A DNA stretch of 64,000 bases from Demequina sp. NBRC 110051 (lineage in GTDB: Bacteria; Actinomycetota; Actinomycetes; Actinomycetales; Demequinaceae), in the NCBI RefSeq assembly GCF_002090055.1, contig NZ_BBRH01000011.1, positions 124,001 through 188,000 on the forward strand, in the 5' to 3' direction. The notes beneath the pieces were generated by a model, which saw only the letters and a list, made by a program, of their open reading frames with translations, made no database searches and was not told where the DNA came from. Both the position numbers and the translations under genes were made by a program. Below are positions 8,211 to 17,600 of this stretch, one piece after another; position 1 is the first letter of the stretch; each line of letters begins with the position of its first letter.

Positions 8211-9911
8211 TCAGGCGCTGTGGGCGCCGGGCTCAACGTCGAGCCAGACGGTGCAATCGGGTGGCAACTCCCCGTGCTCCAGCGGGTTGCTGGCGAGGAC
8301 GATGCCGTGATGGTCGGGCAGCGCCACGGGCTCGCTGCCGAGGTTGGTCAGGGACACGAGCCGGTCGCCTCGCCTGAAGGCGATGACGTCGTCGCGCGCA
8401 TCGACCCACTGCAGGCGGCCGATGCGTAGGTCGGGGTCGGTGCGGCGCCGCGCCAGGGCAGCGCGGTACAGCGTGAGCATGGAGTCCGGCCGGTCGGCCT
8501 GCTCGCTCACCGCGCGGTCGCCCCAGCCACGGGGTTGGGGTAGCCATGGCCGGGCGTCCCCGTCGCCGAACCCGTGGGACACGCCGTCCTTGGTCCACGG
8601 CAGCGGCACGCGACAGCCATCACGTCCGGGGTCGACTCCATTCGAACGGAAATGCATCGGGTCCTCAATCGCGTCGAGGGGGAGCTCGACCTCCGGCAGA
8701 CCGAGCTCGTCTCCCTGGTAGATGTAGAGCGAGCCGGGTAGCGCTGCGGTGAGCAGCGCAGCTGCGCGGGCACGGCGCGCGCCGAGGTCGAGGTCGGTGG
8801 GCGTGCCGAACCGCTTGCGCTCGAAGGCGAAGCCGGTGTCCTCGCGGCCGTACCTGGTCACCGGGCGCGTGACGTCGTGGTTGGACAGCACCCAGGTGGC
8901 AGGTGCACCGACCGGCGCGTGGTCGGCGAGCGTGCGGGTGATGGAGGCCTTCATGGCCACGGCGTCCCACGGCTGGGTCATGAGCGCGAAATTGAAAGCC
9001 GTGTGCATCTCATCTGAGCGGAGGTAGCGCGCGAAGCGCGCGGAGTCCTCGAGCCAGACCTCACCGACCAGAACGCGCGGCTCCTCGTACGAGTCCGCGA
9101 CGGCACGCCACGACCGGTAAATGTCGTGGATCTCGTCGCGGTCGACGTGCGGGTGTTCGCCCGGACGTGGATCGAGCGGGAGCTGCGGGAGGGCGGGGTC
9201 CTTGATAGGGAGCGCGGCCGAGTCGATGCGGACGCCCGCGACGCCACGGTCGAACCAGAAGCGCAGCACGTCCTCGTGCTCGGTGCGAACGTCGGGGTGG
9301 TTCCAGTTGAGGTCGGGCTGTTCGGGGGTGAACAGGTGGAGGTACCACTGGCCGGGGGTGCCGTCGGGTTCGGTGACCCGGGTCCAGGTGGGACCCTGGA
9401 AGCTCGAGACCCAGTCGGTGGGCATCGTTTCGCCATGGGCGCCCCGGCCGTCGTGGAACCAGAAGCGCTCGCGCTCGGGGCTGCCGGGGCCGGCCGCAAG
9501 CGCCTCCCGGAACCAGGGGTGCTGGTGGCTGATGTGGTTGGGGACCACGTCGATAATCGTCCGAATCCCCAGGGCGCGGGCCTCACCGATGAGCGCCTCC
9601 GCCTCGGCAAGGGACCCGAATATGGGGTGGATGGCGCGGTAGTCCTCCACGTCGTAGCCGCCATCCGCGAGTGGGCTGGGGTACCACGGGTTGAACCAGA
9701 GTGCATCGACCCCCAGCTGTGCGAGGTACGGGAGGCGGGACCGTACTCCGGCCAGGTCGCCGGTGCCGTCGCCGGAACCGTCCGCGAACGACCGCACGTA
9801 CACCTGGTAGATCACGGCGGTACGCCACCAGTCACCGTCGAGCACAGGGTCGATCGCCACGACGGCCGGGGTGCTCCCCTGCGTCGTTGAGATCAGGACG
9901 TCGCTGTCCAC
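8211..9911 (-). CDS. GH13 alpha-glucosidase (oligo-1,6-glucosidase-like)
   Basis: The 566-residue cytosolic enzyme (no signal peptide) hydrolyses terminal alpha-glucosidic bonds of imported oligosaccharides. The GH13 conserved regions are intact: DVVPNH at 121-126, nucleophile Asp230 in GVRIDSA, acid/base Glu284 in LVGEVW, and His345-Asp346 in VLSNHDV. GTG at 9911 is chosen, four bases after AAGGAGCGAT; an overlapping ATG is out of frame. It is the first gene of the operon with the SBP and permeases. A LacI operator sits in its promoter and the matching lacI gene lies immediately upstream. The exact bond preference (maltose, isomaltose, trehalulose or sucrose) cannot be told. Confidence 0.9.
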   Translation of the reverse strand: MDSDVLISTTQGSTPAVVAIDPVLDGDWWRTAVIYQVYVRSFADGSGDGTGDLAGVRSRLPYLAQLGVDALWFNPWYPSPLADGGYDVEDYRAIHPIFGSLAEAEALIGEARALGIRTIIDVVPNHISHQHPWFREALAAGPGSPERERFWFHDGRGAHGETMPTDWVSSFQGPTWTRVTEPDGTPGQWYLHLFTPEQPDLNWNHPDVRTEHEDVLRFWFDRGVAGVRIDSAALPIKDPALPQLPLDPRPGEHPHVDRDEIHDIYRSWRAVADSYEEPRVLVGEVWLEDSARFARYLRSDEMHTAFNFALMTQPWDAVAMKASITRTLADHAPVGAPATWVLSNHDVTRPVTRYGREDTGFAFERKRFGTPTDLDLGARRARAAALLTAALPGSLYIYQGDELGLPEVELPLDAIEDPMHFRSNGVDPGRDGCRVPLPWTKDGVSHGFGDGDARPWLPQPRGWGDRAVSEQADRPDSMLTLYRAALARRRTDPDLRIGRLQWVDARDDVIAFRRGDRLVSLTNLGSEPVALPDHHGIVLASNPLEHGELPPDCTVWLDVEPGAHSA

Positions 9912-9969
9912 ATCGCTCCTTCGTTGTCACGATTGAATACGAGAGACAGTAACTTTCTTCATTGTCTTA

Positions 9970-9983
9970 CGCAAGAACTTGAC
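9970..9983. promoter_or_regulatory. LacI-type operator in alpha-glucoside operon promoter
   Basis: CGCAAGAACTTGAC shares the core GCAAGAACTTG with the palindrome TGCAAGAACTTGCA upstream of the neighbouring lacI gene. On the minus strand it lies between a possible -35 (TTAGTG) and -10 (GACAAT), in an unusually AT-rich stretch. It is the likely site by which the adjacent LacI protein represses the GH13-SBP-permease operon. Confidence 0.6.
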
Positions 9984-10088
9984 ACTAAATAGGAAGATCA
10001 CGATTGCATCACGGACTCCCGCGGGCGCGACACAGCCCTGGGGCACCGCAAGGGGCGCCTCAGGGCGAACGGTGGGAGAGGGTCGCGC

Positions 10089-11099
10089 TCAGCGCGCGGC
10101 GACGGGGCCCGTGGACGCCCGCAGCACCAGTTCGGGTTCGAACAGCAGCTCGTCGCCCGCGCCCATGGTGCCGGCGATCTGACCCAGCAGCATGTCGATC
10201 ACCGCGCGCCCCATGGCATCGATGGGCTGACGCACGGTGGTCAGCGGGGGCTCCGTAAAGCTCATGAGCGCCGAGTCATCGAAGCCCACCACCGAGACGT
10301 CGGCGGGGACCACGAGCCCCGCTCTCTTGGCCGCACGAATGGCGCCCAGCGCCAGGGGATCGGACGCGCACACGATGCCTGTCGCGCCCGCCTGCAGCAG
10401 CCGGGTCGCCCCCGCCTGGCCCGACTCGATGGAGTACAGGCCGTTGACGACCAACGCGGGATCGAGGTCGAGGCCGAGCCGCGCGAAGACGCGCTGCGCC
10501 GAGGCCAGTTTGCGCACGGAGGGCTGGTGTCCAGCGGGCCCCAGCAGCAGGCCGATCTTGCGGTGCCCCAGCTGATGGAGGTGCTGAATGGCCTGCTCAG
10601 CAGCCGAGCCGTCGTCAGTGGAGACCGTCGCGAAGCCCACGGAATCCACCGGCGCGCTCACCAGGACTGTGGGCAGCTTCACCCGTCGCAGGCGCTCATA
10701 GTGGCCGTGCGGGGCATCGGCCTCCGTGTAATGACCGCCCAGGAAGATGACGCCGCTGACCTGCTGAGCGAGCAGCAGGTCCACATAGTCGGACTCCGTG
10801 ATGCCGCCGGCGTTCTGAGTGCACAGCAGCGGCGTGTAGCCATTCTGCGCGAGCGTGCCGCCGACGATCTCGGCGAGCGCAGGGAAGATGGGGTTCTGCA
10901 ACTCGGGCAGCACCAGGCCCACGAGCCGCGCGCGTTCCCCGCGCAACTTGGTGGGGCGTTCGTAGCCGAGGACGTCGAGCGCGGTCAGCACCGCCTCGCG
11001 GGTGGACTCCGAAACACCGGGCTTGTCGTTGAGGACGCGCGACACGGTCGCCTCGGACACACCCACCTTGCGGGCCACCTCGGCCAGACGCTTCGACAT
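10089..11099 (-). CDS. LacI-family regulator of the alpha-glucoside operon
   Basis: The 336-residue repressor has an N-terminal LacI helix-turn-helix and hinge (EVARKVGVSEATVSRVLND, residues about 7-25) and a periplasmic-binding-protein-like sugar-sensing domain with the usual VVGFDDS motif near the C-terminus. It lies directly upstream of, and in the same direction as, the GH13 operon. Two palindromes just ahead of its start (11112-11125 and 11131-11145) match the site at the operon promoter, so it probably represses both itself and the operon and is released by an alpha-glucoside. No Shine-Dalgarno is evident, and the operators begin 13 bases from the ATG. Confidence 0.9.
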   Translation of the reverse strand: MSKRLAEVARKVGVSEATVSRVLNDKPGVSESTREAVLTALDVLGYERPTKLRGERARLVGLVLPELQNPIFPALAEIVGGTLAQNGYTPLLCTQNAGGITESDYVDLLLAQQVSGVIFLGGHYTEADAPHGHYERLRRVKLPTVLVSAPVDSVGFATVSTDDGSAAEQAIQHLHQLGHRKIGLLLGPAGHQPSVRKLASAQRVFARLGLDLDPALVVNGLYSIESGQAGATRLLQAGATGIVCASDPLALGAIRAAKRAGLVVPADVSVVGFDDSALMSFTEPPLTTVRQPIDAMGRAVIDMLLGQIAGTMGAGDELLFEPELVLRASTGPVAAR

Positions 11100-11111
11100 G
11101 CGACAAGACTA

Positions 11112-11125
11112 TGCAAGAACTTGCA
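11112..11125. promoter_or_regulatory. LacI operator 1 (autoregulatory)
   Basis: TGCAAGAACTTGCA is palindromic except for its two central bases, 13 bases upstream of the lacI start. The core is shared with the site at 9970-9983. Confidence 0.6.
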
Positions 11126-11130
11126 GGATT

Positions 11131-11145
11131 CTGCAAGCCTTGCAG
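11131..11145. promoter_or_regulatory. LacI operator 2 (autoregulatory)
   Basis: CTGCAAGCCTTGCAG is a 7-1-7 inverted repeat with the same TGCAAG/CTTGCA half-sites as operator 1, centred about 19 bases further upstream. A tandem pair suggests cooperative autorepression. Confidence 0.55.
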
Positions 11146-11160
11146 TGGCCGATGGAAGCG

Positions 11161-11802
11161 TTAGTCGCCGATGATGCCGTAGAGGCGGTCGCCCGCGTCA
11201 CCGAGGCCAGGAACGATGTAGCCCTGCTCGTTGAGCTTCTCGTCGACCTGGGCCACGACCACCTTGACGTCGGCGCGCTCGCCGACGGCGTCCTGCACGT
11301 TCTCGATGCCCTCGGGTGCCGCCAGCAGGCACACGCAGGTCACGTCGGTGGCGCCGCGCTCGAGCACGTAGTCGATGGCCATGATGAGCGAGCCGCCCGT
11401 GGCGAGCATGGGGTCAATCAGGAACACCTGGCGGCCCGTGAGGTCGTCGGGCAGGCGGTTCGCGTACGTGATCGCCTCGAGCGTCTCCTCGTCGCGCTTG
11501 AGACCCAGGAAGCCCACCTCCGCACTCGGGATGAGACGCGTCATGCCGTCGAGCATGCCCAGGCCGGCACGCAGGATCGGCACGATGATGGGGGCGGGAT
11601 CGGCGATACGAGTGCCCGTCGCCGTGGTGAGGGGAGTCTCCACGGTGTGGGGCTCGACGCGCACGTCGCGCGTGGCCTCGTACGCCAGCAGCGTCACCAG
11701 CTCGTCGACCAGCTGACGGAACGTCGGCGACGGGGTCTCCTTGTTGCGCAGCACGGTGACCTTGTGGCGGATGAGCGGATGATCGGCGACGTGAAGCTCC
11801 AT
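11161..11802 (-). CDS. upp: Uracil phosphoribosyltransferase
   Basis: This enzyme converts uracil and PRPP to UMP in pyrimidine salvage in the cytosol. The 213-residue length is normal. Diagnostic segments are the N-terminal [12 protein letters not shown] region, PILRAGLGM near 75-83, the PRPP loop DPMLATGGS at 130-138, and the C-terminal GDAGDRLYG uracil-binding tail. It is divergent from tadA, with 72 bases between. It ends 35 bases from the start-side operators of the lacI gene on the same strand, but there is no reason to think it is sugar-regulated. Confidence 0.97.
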   Translation of the reverse strand: MELHVADHPLIRHKVTVLRNKETPSPTFRQLVDELVTLLAYEATRDVRVEPHTVETPLTTATGTRIADPAPIIVPILRAGLGMLDGMTRLIPSAEVGFLGLKRDEETLEAITYANRLPDDLTGRQVFLIDPMLATGGSLIMAIDYVLERGATDVTCVCLLAAPEGIENVQDAVGERADVKVVVAQVDEKLNEQGYIVPGLGDAGDRLYGIIGD

Positions 11803-11874
11803 GCCTCAACTCTACGGGCACGGCGCCCGGCTGCGCCGGGACCGACGGGCCGATGCCGCGGGTAGCCTGGCAGC

Positions 11875-12327
11875 GTGGGTACCTGGGATGAGGCGATGGG
11901 CGAGGCTCTCGCCCTGGCGGCCGAGGCATCGGCCGGTCATGACGTCCCCGTCGGCGCCGTGCTCGTGGGCCCCGACGGCGCGATCCTTGGCCGCGGCCGC
12001 AACCGCCGCGAGGCCGACGGCGACCCCACCGCCCACGCGGAGGTACTCGCCCTGCGAGCCGCGGCACAGGCCCTCGGAAGGTGGCGCCTGGACAACTGCA
12101 CGCTCGTCGTCACGCTCGAGCCCTGCCTGATGTGTGCCGGCGCGCTGCTCGCCGCGCGTGTTCCGCGCCTGGTGATCGGCGCATGGGACGACAAGGCGGG
12201 CGCGACGGGATCGCAGTGGGATGTGGTGCGCGACGCGCGCATCGGCTCCAAGGTCGAGGTCATCGCGGGGGTGCGCGGCGACGAGTGCGCCACCGTACTG
12301 CACGAGTTCTTCGAGGCGAGGCGCTAG
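11875..12327 (+). CDS. tadA: tRNA adenosine(34) deaminase TadA
   Basis: TadA deaminates A34 of tRNA-Arg(ACG) to inosine. The 150-residue cytidine-deaminase fold shows the zinc ligands and catalytic residues: H54-A55-E56 (HAEVLAL) and PCLMC with Cys84 and Cys87. GTG is the start. The stop is followed immediately by the ATG of the membrane protein at 12328, so the two are probably cotranscribed. Genes of this type are also annotated generically as nucleoside deaminase, but the single copy and the motif spacing fit TadA. Confidence 0.93.
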   Translation: MGTWDEAMGEALALAAEASAGHDVPVGAVLVGPDGAILGRGRNRREADGDPTAHAEVLALRAAAQALGRWRLDNCTLVVTLEPCLMCAGALLAARVPRLVIGAWDDKAGATGSQWDVVRDARIGSKVEVIAGVRGDECATVLHEFFEARR

Positions 12328-13440
12328 ATGGCGCGCGACGGGAACTGGGGCGGGGCCGGCAGGAGCGACGTGTGGCGCGGCGGCGTCAAGCGTGCCGTGA
12401 CCAGTCTCGGAACCATCGCACCGCCGGGACAGCCGCGTTGGCCCATCGGTCTGCAGGCGGCCATCGTCATGGTGGTGCCCATCCTTGTCGGCATCGCCTT
12501 CGGCCGCATGGATCTGGGTCTCATCGCCGCCACCGGCGCCTTCACGGTGCCCTACTTCGCGGCGCTGCCGCGGCTGGAGCGGCTACGGCTGCGGCCGCTT
12601 GCGGGGCTGGTTCTCGTCGTCACGAGCGTGATCGGCGCGTTCCTCGCGCCCTATCCGTGGCTGTCCGCGCTGGGCCTCGTCGCCGTGACGTCCCTAGTAG
12701 GGGTCGCAGTCCACGGATACCGGCTGGGCCCGCCGGGGCCGCTGTTCCCCATCCTCATCTACGGGCTCTCGGGACACGCAGTCGGCGGCGGGATGCCCGC
12801 TGGCACGCTGATCGCCACCATCGCCGTGGGGTGCGCGTGGGCCGTCGTCGCCTCGATCGCGCCGCTGATCAGGCGCGCCCACTGGCGCATCACCCCTAGG
12901 CCACTGTCGGTGCTGCTGGCCCGTCCCACGTGGGATCGCGGTGCGCGCGAGTTGGTATGGCGCACGGTCATCGTCGCCGTCGTCGGCACGGCGGTGAGCC
13001 TGGTGTTCTTTGACGCCGACCGCGCGTACTGGACCGTCGCCGCGGGCGTCGTCGTCATCGGAGTGGTGCCGGGACGCGGGCCCGCGGTCACGCGTGGACT
13101 GCATCGCGCGGTCGGCACGGTCGCGGGCATCGCGGTCTATCTGGGCATCGCGGAGCTTGACCCCGCGCCGGTCGCCCTCGCCCTCACGCTCGGGCTGCTG
13201 CAGTTCGTCACCGAGGTGGCGATCACGCGCCACTACGCCCTCGCGGTGACCGCGGTGACGCCCATGGCACTCATCATCGTCACGGCCGGCTCAGGATCCT
13301 TTGGCGACACGTCCGTGACCGGGGAACGCGTCCTCGACACCATCGTGGGCTGTGCGATCGCGGTCGCGACCGCCCTGCTCCACCCCGCGGCGCCGCCCGA
13401 CCCCGCGGGCAGGCATGCGCCTCCTCAGGGGCTCGATTAG
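12328..13440 (+). CDS. FUSC-family membrane protein
   Basis: The 370-residue protein has two blocks of about five to six membrane helices (about 40-190 and 205-350) that resemble each other, as in the FUSC/aromatic-acid-exporter (AaeB/YccS) fold. The loop VVPGRGPAVTRGLHRAVGTVAG matches the conserved R-x-x-G-T-x-x-G segment of that family. Substrate unknown; an efflux role is possible. It abuts tadA with no gap. A tRNA gene starts 33 bases after its stop, so a separate promoter for the tRNA must lie inside the end of this gene. Confidence 0.75.
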   Translation: MARDGNWGGAGRSDVWRGGVKRAVTSLGTIAPPGQPRWPIGLQAAIVMVVPILVGIAFGRMDLGLIAATGAFTVPYFAALPRLERLRLRPLAGLVLVVTSVIGAFLAPYPWLSALGLVAVTSLVGVAVHGYRLGPPGPLFPILIYGLSGHAVGGGMPAGTLIATIAVGCAWAVVASIAPLIRRAHWRITPRPLSVLLARPTWDRGARELVWRTVIVAVVGTAVSLVFFDADRAYWTVAAGVVVIGVVPGRGPAVTRGLHRAVGTVAGIAVYLGIAELDPAPVALALTLGLLQFVTEVAITRHYALAVTAVTPMALIIVTAGSGSFGDTSVTGERVLDTIVGCAIAVATALLHPAAPPDPAGRHAPPQGLD

Positions 13441-13473
13441 GTTTCGCGGCCACCCTCTTGTAATCTTTTCCGC

Positions 13474-13561
13474 GGTGACGTGTCCGAGCGGCCGAAGGTG
13501 CAGCACTCGAAATGCTGTGTACGGTACCCCCGTACCGTGGGTTCAAATCCCACCGTCACCG
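13474..13561 (+). tRNA. tRNA-Ser(CGA)
   Basis: The 88-nt class II tRNA has acceptor stem GGTGACG/CGTCACC, a long variable arm (ACGGTACCCCCGTACCGT) and the T-loop GGTTCAAATCC. The anticodon loop ACTCGAAAT gives anticodon CGA, which reads UCG, a favoured serine codon in this GC-rich genome. No CCA is encoded. A strong hairpin terminator follows at 13569. Confidence 0.95.
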
Positions 13562-13568
13562 CTCTCGA

Positions 13569-13606
13569 GCAAGAGCCCGGATCCCCTGATGGATCCGGGC
13601 TCTTGC
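13569..13606. terminator. Hairpin terminator after tRNA-Ser
   Basis: There is a perfect 16-bp inverted repeat, GCAAGAGCCCGGATCC and its complement, around a 6-base loop, eight bases after the tRNA. No T-run follows, as is common in actinobacteria. Confidence 0.85.
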
Positions 13607-13708
13607 CGCATCTGACGGCCCGGGCGGCGTCCCACGCGGCCCCTCACACCGTGCGCGAGCATGGGACTTGTGGTGAGATTCCTGTATCCCACGAGAGGAT
13701 CATCACGC

Positions 13709-14221
13709 ATGTCGCTACCTCCAGTTCCCGTCGGCTACCAGCGCTTTCTCATGAAGAGTAAGTTTGGCGCCGGCCGCGACTTCCAGATTCTCGACCCCAC
13801 CACCGAGGACCAGTTGTTCTTTGTGGACGGCAAGATGGGCCCTCGACCCAAGTGCGAGGTCCGTGGGCCCGATGGCGCGGTGGTCGCCAGCGTGCGGGGC
13901 AAGATGCTCGGCATTCCCAAACGCATGGACGTGGTCGACGCGAACGGCGAGCAGGTGGCGCACCTGCACTCGCCGGCCTTCAACTTCATCAAGGACAAGG
14001 TGGAGATCACGCTCGCCTCGGGCGAGGAGTGGCTTCTCAAGGGAAACATCATCGAGAAGGACTACGCGGTTCACGACACACAGGGCGCTCTGCGCATACA
14101 GATCACCCAGAAGTGGCTCACGGTGCGCGACCGCTACACGATCGACGTCTCCGACGGCACGCCCCCGCCGCTCGCCTTCGCCCTCGTGTGGGCGCTCGAC
14201 CGCTGGGTCGAGCGCGACTAG
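13709..14221 (+). CDS. LURP-one-related (LOR) family protein
   Basis: The 170-residue protein resembles the LOR/tubby-like beta-barrel family. It has the N-terminal pattern RFLMKSKFGAGRDFQILD, then VRGKMLGIPKRMDV and a C-terminal helix region starting DRYTIDV. The family is shared by plants, fungi and bacteria; its tubby-like fold suggests membrane or phospholipid association, but the bacterial function is not established. The ATG at 13709 behind AGAGGAT is chosen over the GTG-type start at 13661. It has no obvious operon partner; a 397-base regulatory gap follows. Confidence 0.75.
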   Translation: MSLPPVPVGYQRFLMKSKFGAGRDFQILDPTTEDQLFFVDGKMGPRPKCEVRGPDGAVVASVRGKMLGIPKRMDVVDANGEQVAHLHSPAFNFIKDKVEITLASGEEWLLKGNIIEKDYAVHDTQGALRIQITQKWLTVRDRYTIDVSDGTPPPLAFALVWALDRWVERD

Positions 14222-14425
14222 CGACCTCGCCGTTGGCCACGGCCCCGTTCGTGGCCTTCCACCGCTGGCACGTGCAGTGCGCACGGCTCGCGGCACCCAG
14301 GCATGCCCGCCATGCCTCCACTCCGGTTCGGATCGTCACGCCGTTCATGTGACGAAGTCGACAGACCTGGTGCGGGGCGCCCACCGCACCCCAGGCTCCC
14401 GCACCAGGCCGCGCACGCGTAGCAT

Positions 14426-14475
14426 GGAAAGCCCTTTCCCGCATCTTATGGAAAGCGCCTTCCTCGTGCTTGACA
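14426..14475 (+). promoter_or_regulatory. Two LacI-like operators and -35 element before the rhamnogalacturonan gene
   Basis: GGAAAGCCCTTTCC (14426-14439) and GGAAAGCGCCTTCC (14450-14463) are near-palindromes of the GC-centred LacI/catabolite-operator type, 24 bases apart and so on similar helix faces. TTGACA at 14470-14475 is a consensus -35; TAGGAA 18 bases on is a weak -10. The cognate regulator is not obvious in the window. Confidence 0.5.
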
Positions 14476-14543
14476 TCGTTGAACAACCGCCGGTAGGAAA
14501 GTGCCACAGCAACCAGCACTTGGGGTAAATCGGACACACGAAA

Positions 14544-14559
14544 TGTGAATCGATTCACC
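14544..14559. promoter_or_regulatory. Crp/GlxR-like site (also a 14-bp LacI-like palindrome)
   Basis: TGTGAATCGATTCACC fits TGTGA-N6-TCAC(A), the Crp/GlxR consensus, and contains the perfect palindrome GTGAATCGATTCAC. It lies 60 bases before the rhamnogalacturonan-enzyme start and just downstream of the -35 candidate, so it could act as a repressor site or for carbon-catabolite control. Confidence 0.5.
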
Positions 14560-14618
14560 CTTCGCCGGCGCAACGATGCCCCGGCTCACCTCTCAACGAC
14601 GAGACGAAGGCGCACGGA

Positions 14619-17600
14619 ATGACTGAATCCCCGCGCCGCGCCCATCCTGGGGCGCGGACTCCCATCGCCGCGGCGGCAGGCGCCGCCCTGGCACTGACGA
14701 CCTTGGCGCTCACACCCTCGGCCGCGAGCGCGGCAGAGGAGGCCGACCTCTTCGCGGCCAAGTTCGACTTCGGCACCCCCACGAGCCCCGTGGCCGACGG
14801 CTGGACGGGCATCAACGAGTCCACCGCGTACTCCGCGGAGCTCGGCTACGGCATCGCCCCCGGCAGCGCTCCCGCCTCCCGCGTCCGCGACGCGGCGCGG
14901 CCAGTCGAGGGCGACTTCGTACTCGCGGCCGCCTGGACGTTCCTCGTGGACGTCCCGAACGGCAGCTACGACGTCACGCTCACGACAGGAGACCTCCTGT
15001 CGGGCACCAGCTCGGTACGCACCACACTCGTGATCGAGGGCGGCGAGGCCGCGAACATCACCGCGGACGCCGAGCAGATCGGCACCGGCACCGTCCAGGC
15101 TGAGGTCGCCGACGGCCAACTCACCATCGACATCACGGGCAAGGGCTACGGCTACGTCAACGGGCTCGAGATCACCCAAACCGCCGCCGGCGACGGCACC
15201 GATCCCGGTGACGGAGGCGACGGCGGAGACCCGGGCGACGGGGGCGACACCTCGATCGCCGCGCCGGACTCGGTCCGCATGGGCCACGTCACCTCGGACA
15301 GCGTCATGCTGCGCTGGGACGAGGTCGCCGGCGCCACCGGTTACGTCGTCAGCAGGGCCGATGCTGTGGACGGCCCCTACACCGTTGTCGCCGAAACGGG
15401 CGCCCGCGAGGTGTTCACGACGGACACCGTCGACGCCACGCAGCTGCGCTACTACCGCGTGCAGACCAAGACCGCGGCGGGAATGTCGCCACGATCGGCG
15501 GCGGCCGTCACGTCGCTGCCCAACAGCGTCCCGGACTACCCGGCCGACGGCGTGCTCAGCATCGACCTCGGCCCCGGCGAGACCGCGGCAGGTGCCGTCA
15601 AGGTCGACGAGACCACGGCCTACTCGGCCAGCCAGCGCATCGGCTTCGTGGACACCTCCGAGGTGACGGGCGCCGACCGGGCGACCGGAGACGCTACCCG
15701 TGGCGACCTCGTCACGGTGGGCGATACGGAACTCGTCATCGATGTCCCCAACGGCGACTACACGGTTGACCTCATTGCGGGAGACCCGAGCACGGCATCG
15801 GACATCTCCATGACCGTCGAGGAGATGGCGAAGGTCCAGCAGACCGCGATCGACGCCGGCGACACCCTCGAGATGTCGTTCGACCTCGCGGTCGTGGACG
15901 GGCAGATCAACATCGAGTTCGGCGGCACCGCCCCCAACCTCGCGTCGCTGATCCTCACGCAGCAGTCACCGCGCGACCCGGGCGCCGAGCCCACCGTGTG
16001 GGTCACCGGCGACTCGACCGTGCAGTCCTACACCGCCGACTACCAGCCGCAGGCCGGCTGGGGTCAGATGATCGAGCGCTACCTCAGCGACGATGTCGAG
16101 GTCACGAACAAGGCGATCGGTGGGCGTAGCTCGAAGAACTTCATTTCCCAGGGTCGCCTGGACGAGGTGCTGCTGCAGATCCAGCCGGGCGACTACCTGT
16201 TCGTCCAGTTTGGCCACAACGACAACTCGTACGGCGTGGACGACCGCTACGCGGCCCCCGACGACTACTACGAGTACCTGCGCACCTTCGTCGACGGCGC
16301 CACCCAGCGCGGCGCTCAGCCCATCCTGGTGACCCCCGTGTCGCGCCGCTCGTACGCGGAGGACGGCACCGCCAACGTGTCCTTCCCCGAGTACGTGGAC
16401 GCCGCGACGGCGCTCGCCGAGGAGACCGGCACACCGCTGGTGGACCTGTCCGCCTCGTCGCGTGCCTACCTCACCGAGATCGGGCCGGAAGCCGCGAAGT
16501 CGGTCTTCCTCCACGTCCCCGCGGGGGTCTACCCCAACCGTCCGAGCGGCACGGAGGACGACACTCACTTCCAGGAGTACGGCGCCATCCAGATGGCACG
16601 CCTGGTCGCCACCAATGTGGCGGAGTTGGCGATCCCGCTCGCCGACGAGGTAGTCGAGGTCGAGCCGCCGGCCGATGTCCCGCTCGCCCCCGCGGGCGTG
16701 GTCGCCGGATCCGTGTCGAACTCGGGTGCCCAGCTCACCTGGACCGAGGTCGAGGGCGCGGACATCTACAAGGTCGAGATCAAGGGCTCGGCTGAGGGCG
16801 AGGACGCGTGGGAGCTCACCACGACGTCCACGATTCCGCTGGCGAACGTCACCGGCCTGGCCGAGGGTGAGAGCTACGACCTGCGCGTGCTCGCCACCAA
16901 CGGTCGCGGTGACTCGGCGCCGTCGGCGGTCGTCACCATCACCACCCGCGCCCCGCTGCACAAGTTCGACATGCAACTTGCGGGCAACGCCACGCTGGCG
17001 GGCTACACACCGGTGGACGGCTCGACCGTGTACTCGGGAGAGACGGGCTACGGCTTCACCACCTCCGGTACCGGCGGCCGCGACCGCGGTACCGGGGACG
17101 GCGCGCTCGATGACCTTCAGCGCGACTTCACGCTGCCGAGCTCATCCAACCCGTTCCTCGTCGACGTGCCCAACGGCACGTATGCGGTCAAGGTGATCTG
17201 GGGCGATCTCATCGGTACGGCCCGCCTGTCCGTGGCGATCGAGGGCGTGGACTACGGCAACTCGAATGCGGGCCGCGGCACCACCTCCTCGAAGATCATT
17301 CAGCCCGTCGTCGTCACGGACGGCCAGCTGACGATTGCCGCGAGCGGATGGCTCAACGGTCTCGAGATCACGCCGCTGCTATACGCACCCACGGCGCTCG
17401 AGGCGGGCGACGTCACGATCGACGGCACCGACGTGTCTGTGCCGCTGGCGTGGACGGGCACCGAGGACTCGGTGGGCTACCGGGTCTATCGCCAGGCCGA
17501 GGGGGCCACCGAGCCCACCGCGCTGGCGGACGTCACGGAGCCGTCGTTCACCGACACGACGGCCGATGTGGGCCTCGCCTACCGCTATCACGTGGTCGCG

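Noticed and set aside
13352-13761. Small plus-strand frames overlapping tRNA-Ser
   Set aside because: They translate the tRNA and its terminator; the tRNA fold explains the sequence.
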